A DNA stretch of 64,000 nt, taken from assembly GCF_022539505.1 (NCBI RefSeq), contig NC_061514.1:334411090-334475089 (forward strand), in the 5' to 3' direction. This stretch comes from Lolium rigidum. Its lineage: Eukaryota > Streptophyta > Magnoliopsida > Poales > Poaceae. The translations under genes and the position numbers were made by a program. Position 1 is the first letter of the stretch, and each line of letters starts with the position of its first letter. The notes under the pieces are model-generated. The model saw only the letters and a list, made by a program, of their open reading frames with translations, searched no databases and was not told where the DNA came from. Shown in pieces: positions 10,160 to 21,950 of this stretch.

Positions 10160-13100
10160 TTTTTTTTTAGATCAAAGGCCAAAGGCCCGACGTTAAATTA
10201 ATAACGCCCTCAACGGCGATAAGGTACAAAGAGCTGAACCCAGCTTACAACACACACCCACACGAATTGCCAACATGGCTACAACCGGAAACTCGGACGA
10301 CGATCACGACCCTTACGAAGCCTACAGAGACTCGGAGAAGACACCGGACATCAACAGTGTCGGGCCGGAGCTCACCCTAGAGAGAGCCATCGAACACGCA
10401 CGCCGTCAATAGAACTCCCCGCCGCGGGCAGCGCCACCAGTGGCCGACCACCACTATGCATCGACCATCGCCGTTCGAACCCCAACAAGCAACACCATGG
10501 AAACTCGACGAGGAGGCAGGGCAGGACGTAAGCCTTGCCGAAGGTCGCCAAGCGAAGAGCCAACGCCATCCGAAGAAACATGTTAAGCTCCAAGACGATG
10601 TCTTCAAGAAGAACACGACACGAGAGCGCCGTAACCGCCCGATCCGCAGATCTTAGGTTTTCACCCGAAGCACCTAGCTCGTCGAATAGCGCGCCTCAGC
10701 CACACCACCAATGGAGAGCCGCACACTGTGAACTCCAAGGCGGTGTCTTCAAGAAGATCACAACACAAGAGCGCCGCCACCGCCCGATCCGAGGATCTTG
10801 GCTTTCACCCAGAGCACGTAGAAGGACAAGGAGAAGCCTCACCAACGCCTTCAAGAAGGGAGCGGCGTCCGCAGACGTCGCCGTCGTGGCCCGAGCGGGC
10901 AAGGGTTTCCCCACGGCAAACACTCCCCGCCTTCTACACAGGAAATCGACCGACGAACGATCGACCCGCTGCCACCGCATGCTGCTCGCCGGCCACCACG
11001 TCGCCCCCGTGATGGCGTGTAACTCACACGTTCGTTGGGAACCCCAAGAGGAAGGTATGATGCGCACAGCAGCAAGTTTTCCCTCAGAAAGAAACCAAGG
11101 TTTATCGAACCAGGAGGAGCCAAGAAGCACGTTGAAGGTTGATGGCGGCGGGATGTAGTGCGGCGCAACACCGGAGATTCCGGCGCCAACGTGGAACTCG
11201 CACAACACAATCAAAGTACTTTGCCCCAACGAAACAGATGAGGTTGTCAATCTCACCGGCTTGCTGTAACAAAGGATTAGATGTATAGTGTGGATGATGA
11301 TTGTTTGCGAGAAAACAGTAGAACAAGTATTGCGAGTAGATTGTATTCGATGTAAAAGAATGGACCGGGGTCCACGAGTTCACTAGAGGTGTCTCTCCCA
11401 TAAGATAAATAGCATGTTGGGTGAACAAATTACAGTCAGTGCAATTGACAAATAGAGAGGGCATGACCATGCACATACATGATATGATGAGTATTGTGAG
11501 ATTTAATTGGGCATTACGACAAAGTTCATAGACCGCTATCCAGCATGCATCTATGCCTAAAAAGTCCACCTTCGAGTTATCATCCGAACCCCTTCCGGTA
11601 TTAAGTTGTAAACAACGAGACAATTGCATTAAGTATGGTGCGTAATGTAATCAATAACTACATCCTTAGACATAGCATCAATGTTTTATCCCTAGTGGCA
11701 ACAGCACATCCACAACCTTAGAACTTTCGTCACTCGTCCCGCATTTAATGGAGGCATGAACCACTATCGAGCATAAATACTCCCTCTTGGAGTTAAGAGC
11801 AAAAACTTGGCCGAGCCTCTACTAATAACGGAGAGCATGCAAGATCATAAATAACACATAGGTAATAGATTGATAATCAACATAACATAGTATTCTCTAT
11901 CCATCAGATCCCGACAAACACAACATATAGAATTACAGATAGATGATCTTGATCATGTTAGGCAGCTCACAAGATCCGACAATTAAGCACAATGGAGAAG
12001 ACAACCATCTAGCTACTGCTATGGACCCATAATCCAGAGGTGAACTACTCACTCATCACTCTGGAGGCGACCATGGCGGTGAAGAGTCCTCCGGGAGATG
12101 ATTCCCCTCTCCCGGCGAGGTGCCGGAGGCGATCTCCTGAATCCCCCGAGATGGGATTGGCGGCGGCGGCGTCTCAGTAAGGTTTTCCGTATCGTGGCTC
12201 TCGGTACTGGGGGTTTCGTCACGGAGGCTTTAAGTAGGCGGAAGGGCAACGCGGGGGGCCACACGAGGGCCCCACACGCCAGGGCCGCGCGGCCAAGGTC
12301 CGCGCGGCCAAGGGCCAGGCCGCGCCGCCCTGTTGTGTCGGCGCCTCGTGGCCCCACTTCCTTTCCCCCTCGGTCTTCTGGAAGCTTCGTGCAAAAATAG
12401 GACCCTGGGCGTTGATTTCGTCCAATTCCGAGAATATTTCCTTACTAGGATTTCGAAACCAAAAACAGCGAAAACGACAGAATCGGCTCTTCGGCATCTC
12501 GTTAATAGGTTAGTGCCGGAAAATGCATAAATACAACATATAATGTGTATAAAACATGTAGATATCATCAATAATGTGGCATGAAACATAAGAAATTATC
12601 GATATGTCGGAGACGTATCACCCCGCGACCATGGTTTCCGGCCAGCTCCTGAGCCACTGGCACGCCCGCCAACCAAAATGGCTCCCACCGACCAGGGCCG
12701 CCGCCCCGGTGCCCAAACTCTGCTCGCCGCTGAACTGAGGAAGACGGGAAACCACCACGAAGAACACGGACCTGCGGACACGCGACGGCATGCACCTGCA
12801 CCACCACGAGAGAGGGCGCAGCGGGATCGATGCCCCACAGCCCCACGGCTGTAGAAACTGCCAGATCTGGATCTGGGGCTTATGGGAGACCACGGCATGG
12901 CCCAGGGCCCCTGCCCCGGCCCGAGCACGCGGCGACCAGCCGGCCGCTGCCCTGCCCGTCCCGTTCCCCGCCGCCCTCTTCAAGAACGGCACCGTTGTCG
13001 ACTCGATTAGCCGCCGAATCACTGCCCCGAGCGCCACCTCCCGTCACCCGCTGCCAGGAGCAGGCAAAGCTCGCGCCGCTCGCCGCTGCGGACACTCCGG

Positions 13101-13424
13101 AGGGAGCCGCCACCGCGAGGAGCACGCCAAAGACCTCGGAGTCTCCGCGCCGCCGCCGAATAGCCGCGCCCCGACGCCCTCCGCCCAGCGCCGCGCCCCC
13201 ACCAGCCGCCACGGCCCACGCCGGCGCTACCGCGTGAGGGAGAGGAGGTGCCCCGCCGCCGCCGACGCCGCCCGAGCTTCGCTCAGGTTGCGCCCCTTGG
13301 CGGCGGCGAAGCGGGAGACGAACCCGGGGAGGGGGAGGCGGCGCGGCGGGTTAGGGTTTCGCCCACGCGCCCACGGGAACGCGAGGACGAAACGTTGTTT
13401 TTTTCTGAGAGTCTGCAGATCCCT
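10160..13424 (-). mobile_element. Antisense GC-rich retroposon interrupted by a solo LTR
   Basis: The insertion begins with a T9 tract (10160-10168, the antisense poly-A tail) and ends at a GC-rich 5' end near 13424. The flanking direct repeat caagtactcctagtt is at 10148-10162 and 13425-13439 (the last t's merge with the tail). It is split into 10160-11009 and 12621-13424 by the solo LTR, leaving about 1.65 kb of retroposon. It is LINE-mobilised but encodes no reverse transcriptase that I can see; frames inside are GC-rich artefacts. Confidence 0.8.
11010..12620 (-). mobile_element. Solo LTR of an LTR retrotransposon
   Basis: The 1611-bp sequence starts tgatggcgtgtaac and ends gacgtatca on the + strand, with TG...CA termini in either orientation. 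It is flanked by the 5-bp duplication ccccg at 11005-11009 and 12621-12625. No internal domain, primer-binding site or second LTR is present, so the element was reduced to one LTR by recombination. The form beginning TGATACGTCTCC, which is the minus strand here, resembles an abundant Triticeae LTR; I infer a Gypsy-type origin from memory only. Confidence 0.85.
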
Positions 13425-13439
13425 CAAGTACTCCTAGTT

Positions 13440-14480
13440 GATCAAGTTAAGTGAGCACAATGCACGCATGTGTTCTTCAAGACAGCCACAAAACACACTG
13501 TACATATACATGCTTATGGGACATGTCATTTTAATGTTTGGCGTAATCATGCATGTGAGAGACTATCTTGTCACTTGTGAGCAGGGCATTGCTTCATTTT
13601 GGCGCGCGCGTACGTGATAATCTGGCAAGGCTAGGACCACAGACACGAGCGTAGCAACGGCGTAACTCCCCGTCGTACGGCGCCACCGCCACGCGACGCT
13701 GCACGGTGCAGGCGACGACAAGCGCGGGCCCCGTCACGAGCAGCTCTAACTGCGTAGCCAACAGTATGCTAAGATCTTCTGCTCGATCCCTACAAGATCC
13801 AGGAGACAAGCTTAATGGAAGCTTTTAAGAAACGAGGGAATCGACTCGTCATACATGTACTGCATGGATGCATGCATGTATATGGGCACGTACGTGCAGT
13901 ACGACGCAGATTTAATACTGACGTTTTTTGGGGGGCAAATTCTGACCCTAAACAAAACTAATGACGTTCACATCCCTGACGAAATTATTTCGAAATCTAA
14001 CATCGTCGTTCAGCGCCAAGGAGGCCGGTGCTAAAATTATGTAGGTCAGCGTCAAATATCATCAACAAAGAATAACATGTGTTTAGTGCCAATAGCATTG
14101 TCGCCGACCTAGCTTCGGTGCCACACTCGTTGACGTCGACCTATTTTGGTGAATGAAATCCTTGGTCTCTACTTGCACAGTTTCAGCTCCATCCTCTTAG
14201 CACTGAACCCAGTGGCCAGATATTTCGAAATAGTTTCGCGAGGAGATTAGATGAGTTATTAATTTCGCCAAATGGTCATATTTATTAAAAAAACACAATA
14301 TATAATGTACACCATATACATAGGAGAGCACTTTTTCGTATAAGGAATAAGATGTGTTTTCACCAACATAAATCATTTTCGTAGGAATATATGCGTGCTA
14401 GTGAAAAGGTCCAGCAGGATGGATCTCTGCTGCAAAGAGCTAAAATTTGAAGCTCATGGGGCATTGAGTACATGCGTAGT
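13440..14480. other. Intergenic stretch without recognisable gene
   Basis: Positions 13440-13900 resume the low-copy flank after the retroposon. Positions 13900-14480 hold repetitive-looking sequence with no clear termini and no coding frame of note. I cannot assign it. Confidence 0.5.
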
Positions 14481-14481
14481 G

Positions 14482-14586
14482 CTCCCTCTGTTTCATATTA
14501 ATTGTCACTGATTCAAACATATCTATACGTTAAATATATTTGGATATATTCAAATCAGCGACAATTAATATGAAACCGATAGAGAA
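14482..14586. mobile_element. Short Stowaway-type (Mariner) MITE
   Basis: The left end is ctccctctgtttcatatta and the right end acaattaatatgaaaccga, which is its inverted complement with a decayed last few bases. The ctccctctgt terminus is diagnostic of Stowaway. At about 105 bp it is one of the short forms and folds almost entirely on itself. The TA target duplication is not clear. Confidence 0.7.
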
Positions 14587-14719
14587 GCAAACATCATGCG
14601 TTGAAGTGCACTCGTTGGAATTCACCTTACATGTCCGTGCACCACCCTCCGAGATATCACCACCGGCTCCATCTGATCCCCCAAACCTTCTACATGGTAC
14701 CTACGGAGTTTGTCATTTT

Positions 14720-15100
14720 GACTCTGGGCTCACCGGAGACCATTATTTTAAACGCTAAAAAAAGTGTTTCAAAATTTTAAAATAACGAGAAAAATATTTA
14801 CATATAGGAAGTGATGTATACTTTATGTGTGCACAGTCTCTATTTGAAATACATGCTACTCTACTCTACACACAAAAAAAAATACAGAATCATATATCTA
14901 AATGTTTGAACAGTGGACCTTCAAATCTTGCCAGATTTTGTCTATTTTAGATAGCCCATAATGCATCGTATTTTAGATTGAGATAGTACATGCATGAAGT
15001 ATATATCAGTACTACATATACCTATTTTTCAGATTTTTTCGAAACTTCAAAATATCATTTTTGAAGTTTTAACATAAAGGGCTCCAGTGAGCTCGGGATC
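14720..15100. mobile_element. Small DNA element with imperfect inverted ends
   Basis: The left end gactctgggctcaccggaga and the reverse complement of the right end, gatcccgagctcactggagc, agree at roughly two thirds of positions. The 380-bp interior is AT-rich and non-coding. The target duplication is not clear, so the superfamily is open. Confidence 0.5.
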
Positions 15101-16154
15101 TGAATGCATATTTCGGTATCATTGCTACCTTACACCTTTACAGAATCAGCACCACATTTTGCAGCACCTCATCCACATCCGCAACAGTAAAGGAGGCATG
15201 GCAGCTTAGTATTTTCCTCTGGGCCGGAACAGGGCACAAACTGAACGGTCTTCGACGGCGTCTCGCAAAGATTTAAAGGAGAGTTTCTGTTTCCAACAAG
15301 TTAGTCCACCTTCCCTAGAACTTGGCAAGATGCGGCGACAAGCGAGCAAGTTCAGATGTTAAAAGGAAAATGACACGAGAAGTTTATCTTACGTAAGAAG
15401 GTTGGCGAGGGCCGATGTTCATGTCGGGAGGTCATTTTGTTCGAGTTAGGAACCGGATCGTGTCTCGCCTTTTGCCGGCCGCCTGCTTATTGACTCTGTT
15501 CTCTGGACATAGGTACGTGTGGGATCCACAATTAAACATGCATGGGCTGTATATGTATCAAGATCATAGCATAATTTGTTGACTTAGAAACGTGGTTCAG
15601 GATCAGAAGAAACAAAAAAAAAGGCAGACTCATTGTGTCTGCATCTGTCTCGATCTCCTCCTACATCCTTTGCTTAATTATCGTGCTAATCTTGACATGG
15701 AGGACCCGGGTGTTGCCACTACGCGATAGAAGAAGATACTGTCAATGTCACCCGATGAAGTGTCATGGATATTATATGCAGAATCAAGCCGTAAAGAAGT
15801 GCGTTCGTGCAACGGACACATGAATTATTCTAGTATGTGGTCATTGTCGTCGTTCAGGAATCAGATGCGGCCGGTATGTGGTCATTGTACGTCCTAAATA
15901 TGCGCGCACGACCTAGGGAGGTGATCGTGCCGTTTCCAAAGCAATGTGAGCTCTTTTGTAGATTTATTTTACAGGCTAAAGTAAGTAATCATGGATCGAG
16001 ATTTCACTTGGCAAACATATGTTTTTCGAAATAGAGAACATAGTCCCCGCCTTTGGATCAATTGATGTAGCTCGGCAAACAGTTGCACCTCCCAAGATAT
16101 TTTTCACATACTACAAATTTTTTTGTTGAAAATTCCCCATTTTACAGCAGAACT

Positions 16155-16470
16155 ATTATCCGTTCGTGGTATGCGCTGCAGAGAGTGGAGAACTGAGATC
16201 TCTTTACGAAGATCTGTACACGATTAGAGGATACGGCTAGGGATGATTTTTCCCTACATGGGTGGCAGCATAATCTACGGATTGGGCCACCATTATCATC
16301 TTAAACGTTGTACAGTTACTCATGTTTGATATGTAATTCGCCTTAGTCGTTTTTGTACTTTGAGATTTTTGCGACTCTGAAACGGTTGTGTGCATCCTAG
16401 TTATGCAGGACCGAGTGTAATTGCTTGTTTAAGTAATAAAGCACCCATTATCGAAAAAAAGAAAAAAAAT
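16155..16470 (+). mobile_element. LINE, severely 5'-truncated copy
   Basis: Only the 3' end of a LINE is present. It corresponds to the second half of the copy at 16612-17095 (shared ccgttcgtggt, ctacatgggtggcagcata and gtgtaattgctt) and ends in an A-rich tail at about 16455-16470. The matching point in Y2 near 23950 has no insert, so Y2 is the empty site. Confidence 0.8.
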
Positions 16471-16611
16471 TGGTGAGTTTTCACACCTAAGTTGTGATCA
16501 TGCGATGTTTTTCGTTCCATTTTATTATTATTTTAACTTGTGATGTGCATCAAAATTAGTATAACTCTCGTTCAAAAGATCATATATAACTGATTATTAT
16601 ATAACTACGTA

Positions 16612-17095
16612 TATTCCCGACTAGTGTGGCCAACATCTTCGTTAATTGGCTTCATGAGATCGATCACAGATTTAGAACATTTGTTAGGGTGGGGGCGCTT
16701 GCCATCATATGGTCGCTATGGCTGTGTAGAAATGACAAAGTTTTTTATGACAAGAATTGTTCTCTCTTGCAGGTTATCTACAAATGTACAGCTACTCTCC
16801 GTTCGTGGTCTGCGCTGCAGAAGGTGGAAAACTGCGACCTGTTTACGGAGGTCTGTACACGATTGGAGGACACGACAAGGGATACTTTTTTCCCTACATG
16901 GGTGGTAGCATAATCTACGGATTGGGCCTCTGCCTTTACTTTAGGCGTTTTACATTTGATCATGTCTGATATGTAATTCGTCATTTTTAGCACTCCATAC
17001 TTTTGAGACTTTTTAAACAGTTGTGTGTATCTTAGCTATGCAGATGTCGGGTGTAATTGCTTCTTATGAGTAATAAAGCGCTCATTATAAAAAAA
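16612..17095 (+). mobile_element. LINE, 5'-truncated, carrying the C-terminus of its ORF2
   Basis: A 484-bp non-LTR retrotransposon tail is flanked by the 13-bp duplication atataactacgta at 16599-16611 and atataactatgta at 17096-17108 (one mismatch), with an A8 tail. From 16626 to 16913 it encodes about 95 residues of the end of ORF2. Segments such as ALAIIWSLWLCRNDKVF are typical of the part after the reverse transcriptase in grass LINEs. It is dead on arrival: the endonuclease and polymerase are absent. Confidence 0.85.
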
Positions 17096-17112
17096 ATATA
17101 ACTATGTACAAT

Positions 17113-17188
17113 AAGTTTAGTGAAAATTTAGGGGAATTTGATATGCCCGTAAGTTTAGTGAAAATTTAGGGGAATTTGATATGCCCGT
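17113..17188. repeat. Perfect 38-bp tandem duplication
   Basis: Two identical copies, 17113-17150 and 17151-17188, start aagtttagtgaaaattta and end atatgcccgt. They lie just downstream of the LINE target duplication, suggesting a repair or slippage event close in time to the insertion. Confidence 0.95.
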
Positions 17189-17404
17189 AACAAGTACACA
17201 CGAATGAGTTGCCTATCAAACCATGTCATCCTAACAAATGGATCTAGATTTCATTTTACACAAATAATAAGAAGTATAAAGTTATCACGATGCCCAACAT
17301 AAAGGTAAAATGTAGTAAAAAATTAAACAGATGGTAAAGACACACTACGATACTCGTGAAAATTGAATTGGCCCCTTAACATAAACCTCAATACCAAAAG
17401 AAAC

Positions 17405-18028
17405 GTTTGGAACTTTTTTTTTTGGAAATGACCTTTTTGCTCAACCCTACACCGATGTGTTAAGATTTCACCTCTCAATGCTCCAATTCTCAGGGGCATT
17501 GAGGTGTTACACCAACCTCACACAAAACCCAAAAACACAACACCCCGATCTAGGATGTTATGGTGCCCAAGATCCACTTCCCAAATCGGGGTGTTGGCCC
17601 TTAGTTTGGGCATCAGAACGCTTCGGATTGGGTTGTTATGCTCGTCCACGTCGGATTTGAGTACCGTGTCGTCTCGGAACCTCAACGCCGTAACTCAAAC
17701 CGTTGAGCAGTGCAACCTCTCAAACGCCCGCTTAGTAAAAGAGTTAGATCCAAAATTATTCTGTAGGGTGGTTCATATTTTTAATTTTACCAAAACTTTT
17801 GATAAGGGTTAGATTTTCTGGGACAAAAGGCATGCCATAAGTTGAAAGCTTCTAGCTATGAAGCAGGGAGGATGTCAGCTACGGCCCGAGCAAAATCCTA
17901 ACATGTAGCCCCACAAGCCCAACCAATGTACACAAGCAGCATCAGCTTAATTGTACGTCGTCTTTTCATAGGGATAGTGAGGATATATATGTGGGGGAAG
18001 GACATCCATCCAGAATTAAGGAGACTAG
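17405..18028. other. Intergenic, unassigned
   Basis: This holds a T10 run, then a moderately GC-rich stretch around 17450-17720 with no recognisable protein, then the approach to block X2. I see no terminal repeats or tail. Confidence 0.4.
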
Positions 18029-18700
18029 TGACCCAATCAAGATGGTTAACTCCAAAGTAAAGTGTGATTAAACTGCTAACCCCCATCTTTTCTTCGGACA
18101 AGTTGGTTATGACATGATGGCCCTAGGTGTGCTCTGCTGGCCACAACGGTCCCACCAGTCACACGATGCAAAATTGTGACACGCCCACCTCCTACTTACA
18201 TTTATTTATCCACCAACGCATGATTAAACTAGGCTAGTTAATTAGGTGGTGGTGATGATGTGAAGGCAGAAGTTAATGTTAATCGATGCCCAAGTGGGTA
18301 GATTTCATCACCCCTGGAAAGTAGAAGAAGGAAAAAAGAACCGGAAGGTGGAAAACATGATGCATGATCTGATGGCGTTTCTTCTGGCAAGGACCACGCC
18401 AGCTAGGATTTCTACGCAATTGGGTTAAGCGTTGTACATGGAGCTGGAGTACGTGCCAGGTTGTGCGGCGCCGATATCATCCCAGATGTGGCCTGGTGCA
18501 CCGCACGCAAATAGATCAAGTTGAGCACTAGATCTAGTCGTGGAAAAGGTTTCAGATATATTCGTCGTGGATGTTAACATACCATCGATCGATCCACCTG
18601 ATCGATGTAACATTTGTTTGTGTATCAGTGGTACACGACAAGGTTAGCGTGCTGCCACTTGTCAACTTGCCCGATAGATACCACGTAGAAAGGCCCATGT
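18029..18700. repeat. Duplicated block X, copy 2 (X2, short)
   Basis: Collinear with X1 positions 1-660, with small indels. It shares the start gacccaatcaagatggttaa, the central gatgcatgatctgatggcgt and the end cacctgatcgatgtaaca. Unlike X1 and X3 it stops after about 670 bp and runs into a MITE and then block Y2, so it is a truncated unit of the tandem array. Confidence 0.85.
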
Positions 18701-18749
18701 CCCCCAATGGATACTGAGGATGTAAACCGCGCAGTCCTCGTCTACCTAT

Positions 18750-19011
18750 TAAGGTTTTTGATTCATATAATTTATATAGAAATTAGGTAGAAATTAGTTT
18801 TTATAGAAAAATTTCTTACATAAGTTGCTTGATACATGTAAAAATATTCTATAGAAACTACTTCTGTAAGAATCTTGTAGTGTATATCTTACAAAACATT
18901 AAATCTTAATCAAACACACTTCATCTTTCTATAAGATTCAAGTAGACATGACATCTCAGTTCTATATTTTCTCAATTCCTATGATATTTCTATCATATGA
19001 ATCAAAGGAGC
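18750..19011. mobile_element. AT-rich MITE candidate
   Basis: A 262-bp AT-rich element has weak inverted ends sharing tgattcata: taaggtttttgattcata at the left and ggctcctttgattcatatg as the reverse complement of the right. It is flanked by cctat at 18745-18749 and 19012-19016. The interior is non-coding. The superfamily is uncertain. Confidence 0.5.
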
Positions 19012-19016
19012 CCTAT

Positions 19017-19854
19017 GGTTGGCACCCTCACACCAACCTCCACACGAGCACTAGACACAAAGTGTTGCTGACGCCGCGTCTGATACCAATACGCGGGGCT
19101 AGCTCTATCATATGCACAACGACTGGTCAGCTTAACTTATTACTGGCGGTGATTGTTTCCTAGGTGGAGTCAGACATGACGTCTGACGGCCACAAGCCTT
19201 CCCATGCGGTGGTGTTAATGTGCACCACCACTCTTTTCGCTCTTTCTCGCCGCTTCCCACCTACGTTTCCCGCACATAGCTCAGGTAATAAAGTTGGACC
19301 GTAACGCAACGAACCAATTTGTGCTCACTTCACCGCTTCCCGCACCCCATTGTCTGCAAATATGCCATGCCACCTAGCCACCATGTACACCATGTTCGAT
19401 ACCGATGTCCCTTCGCCACCGTTGAACCCAAGTCCGCTGTCTCAAACGACGATGATGATGAGGAGGATGAGGAGAAAGGGGAGCAGGAGGAGAAGGCAGC
19501 GACGTAGGATTGGGCAAAGAAGGAGGAGCAGTGGAAGGGCCACCCACTGTCGGCTTAGCCGGAGCAGGCATCGTTGCTTGCTTCCTACGAGACCACGCAC
19601 CGGGGGACCCTCGTCGTTGCCACCCTTGACAAGATGAACACGGCCATCGTAGACCACGCCATGGAAGATTCTTCATGCATCTTATAACTCCTAAGTGGCA
19701 ATTCGTGTCGGAGGTAAACGCCCAGTTGAAGGCTTGGGCACTGCAACGAAGACTTGGCGGCACATAGAACAGCCGCGCACTGGTGCACCGGCATGTGGTT
19801 GACGGTAGCACAAAGGTACGATGACAAAAGCTTTCAGTTTCCAAGAAGTAATTC
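19017..19854. other. Intergenic, unassigned GC-mixed stretch
   Basis: This contains an Asp/Glu-rich short frame around 19440-19500 (gatgatgatgaggagg) that looks like a low-complexity repeat and not a gene. No domain, tail or terminal repeat is recognised. Confidence 0.35.
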
Positions 19855-21129
19855 CAGCCTCTTCCCTAGAACTTGGCAAGATGTGACGATAAAAGTTGGA
19901 ATGTTAAAAGGATCCGGTTGATTTCGTGTTGTTAATTTGGTTTTAGGGAAGTCTATTTCGATCTATGGTTGTTATTTTTGGGGTTTTGCCATGATGAATT
20001 TATGTTTGTCTACTATAATAAGCTCTACCACAACGGGGTGAGGATGACGGCATGCTTTTGCCTCGCGCTAATGTCTTTAATCGTCGCTAGGTGGTTCAAC
20101 TACCTATTTACAAATTTTCATTACCTTTTAGCCTATTTGTACTAATGGATCGGAGGAATTGTCCAAAGAAAGATGACACGAGAGAAGTTAACCTTGTGCA
20201 ACAAGGTTGGCGAGGGCCGATGTTCATCGGTTCATGTTGGGCGGTCATTTTATTCGAGTTAGGAAACGGATCGTGTCCCGCCCTTGCCGGCCGCCTGCTT
20301 GTTGATTGTGTTCTTTGCACGCACGTACGTGGATCCACAACTATTACAATGGCTACATATAGTGATATCAGGATCATATATAGCATCTAAAAAAACCATA
20401 TTATAGCCTAATTAGTTTACTAGGAAACGACCCGCAAAAAAAAGTTTCCTAGGAAACGAGGTTCAGGTTCAGAAGAAACCAAAAAAAAAGGAAAAAAAAA
20501 AGAAGGCGGAGTAATTTGTGTCTGCCTCCCCTGTCTGTACACTCCTCCTACATCCCTTGCTTAATTATGGGGCTAATCTTGACATGGAGGACCCCGGTGT
20601 TGCCACTACGTGATAGAGAAGGACACTGTCAATGTCACCCGATGAAGTGTCATGTATATATTATACTCAAGAATCAAGTCGTAAAGAAGTGCGTTCGTGC
20701 AACGGACACATGAAATTCTAGAATGTGGGCATTATCGTCGTTCAGGAATCAGATGCTATCACGTTGGCCATAGTACTAGTATCTTAGGTAGTATCATGCA
20801 TCTTAGGCTGGCCATAGTGCTAGTATCATAGCTAGTATCATAGGTAGTATCATGTATTCTAGGCCCACAAAAATGATGATGTGGCATCTAATTAATGAGG
20901 AGAGATAGGATTATACTAGTAGAAACAAGGGCTTTTATCCTGTCCTCGAAATTGCTTTTGCACCGGATTTGGCACGAACCGGTGCTAAAGGGGTCATTAG
21001 CACCGGTTCGTGCGGTCTGCACGTCCAGGGGGCATTAGCACCGGTTCGTGCGGGATCTTTTGCACCGGTTCGTAACACGAACCGGTGTAACACGAACCGG
21101 TGCAAAAGGGTTGGCGTCAGCCACAAACT

Positions 21130-21166
21130 CTTTTGCACCGGTTCGTGTTACGAACCGGTGCAAAAG
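21130..21166. repeat. Perfect 17-bp-arm palindrome in the CACTA element
   Basis: Arm cttttgcaccggttcgt at 21130-21146, a 3-nt loop, and the exact inverted arm at 21150-21166. Several further copies of the half-site caccggttcgt in both orientations lie at 20950-21190 and 22130-22240. Such subterminal repeats are typical transposase-binding or foldback regions. Confidence 0.95.
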
Positions 21167-21859
21167 GTCTACCCTTTTGCACCGGTTCGTGCCGTGGATC
21201 GCCTTTTTTAACACTGTAAAATAGAAAAGAAAATGATAGATTATTCAAAAAATAAAATCTTTTGAGATTCATGTATGTTATGCAACCTACTATTAGGGAA
21301 AATTAACAAATTTGAATTTTCACATTTATTGCAAAAAATGTTTGAAAAATGGTAAAACCGCATTAACTTTTGCACACGACGTCGAAAAAAAACGTATAAT
21401 ATATCAAAATCATCGTGGAACAAAATTACATCCGAATTCACCCGGGTTTACCCGGTTAGCTAATTTTTAGATTTTGAAAATTCCAAATGAAAATATTAAA
21501 GCAGGAAGATTTTAGTTTTTTTGCAGAAATTTAGGATTTCATATTTTTTTTATTTTTTAAAATTAAAATTAATAATTGCATCCTGCATAAAGATTGCTAT
21601 TACTTTTAGCAAATTATAAGATTTTGAAATTTTTAGGTTTTAGGTTTGGCAAAAAAAAAATTAAAAATTGAAAAATTGAAAATAATTAAAAATAATACAA
21701 ATTATAAAGTTAATGTTTATTTATTTATTCAAGATTATTATTACAACATTACTTTGGTTTATTAAAATAATTATTTGAAATTCGAACAATAAAGAAATAT
21801 GACATCGATCGACATGTTAATAGGATTGATATGATACTACTATCACATACATGCGCGCG

Positions 21860-21950
21860 AAGCACTTGGATGCGGGATGGAAAGGAACTTGGAAGTTAAG
21901 CGTGCTAGTGCTAGAGTAGTGGTAGGATGGGTGACCGAGCGGGAAGTTTG
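21860..21950 (+). other. 5S rRNA-derived module (pseudo-5S) inside CACTA element
   Basis: Reading with the + strand, agcacttgga is followed by gaagttaagcgtgct, agagtagt, taggatgggtgacc and gggaagt, in the order and approximate spacing of plant 5S rRNA from about position 25 to 100. These stretches cover the A box, intermediate element and C box of the internal RNA polymerase III promoter. The first ~20 and last ~20 bases of 5S are not recognisable, so it is not a functional rRNA gene. Confidence 0.85.

Larger units (their letters stand above)
15220..17400. repeat. Duplicated block Y, copy 1 (Y1)
   Basis: This block matches Y2. Positions 15305-15480 match 19860-20290, 15640-15860 match 20515-20755, 15880-16060 match 23640-23800, 16470-16530 match 23965-24020, and 17270-17395 match 24090-24200. 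Y1 lacks the MITE nest found in Y2 and carries two LINE insertions that Y2 lacks. A 62-codon frame at 15635-15823 has a counterpart at 20516-20713, but most differences change the amino acid, so I do not call a gene. Confidence 0.75.

Noticed and set aside
12790..13437. 215-codon Pro/Ala/Arg-rich frame
   Set aside because: It lies in the GC-rich 5' end of an antisense retroposon; several frames are open at once because of composition.
15635..15823. 62-codon frame with several Cys, matched by 20516-20713 in block Y2, suggesting a small secreted peptide
   Set aside because: No ATG at the start in Y1, and most differences between the copies change the amino acid, so there is no sign of purifying selection. 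One 3-bp indel keeps frame but could be chance.
21860..21950. A functional 5S rRNA gene
   Set aside because: The first and last ~20 bases of 5S are not recognisable and there are internal differences. It sits inside a transposon as a single copy.
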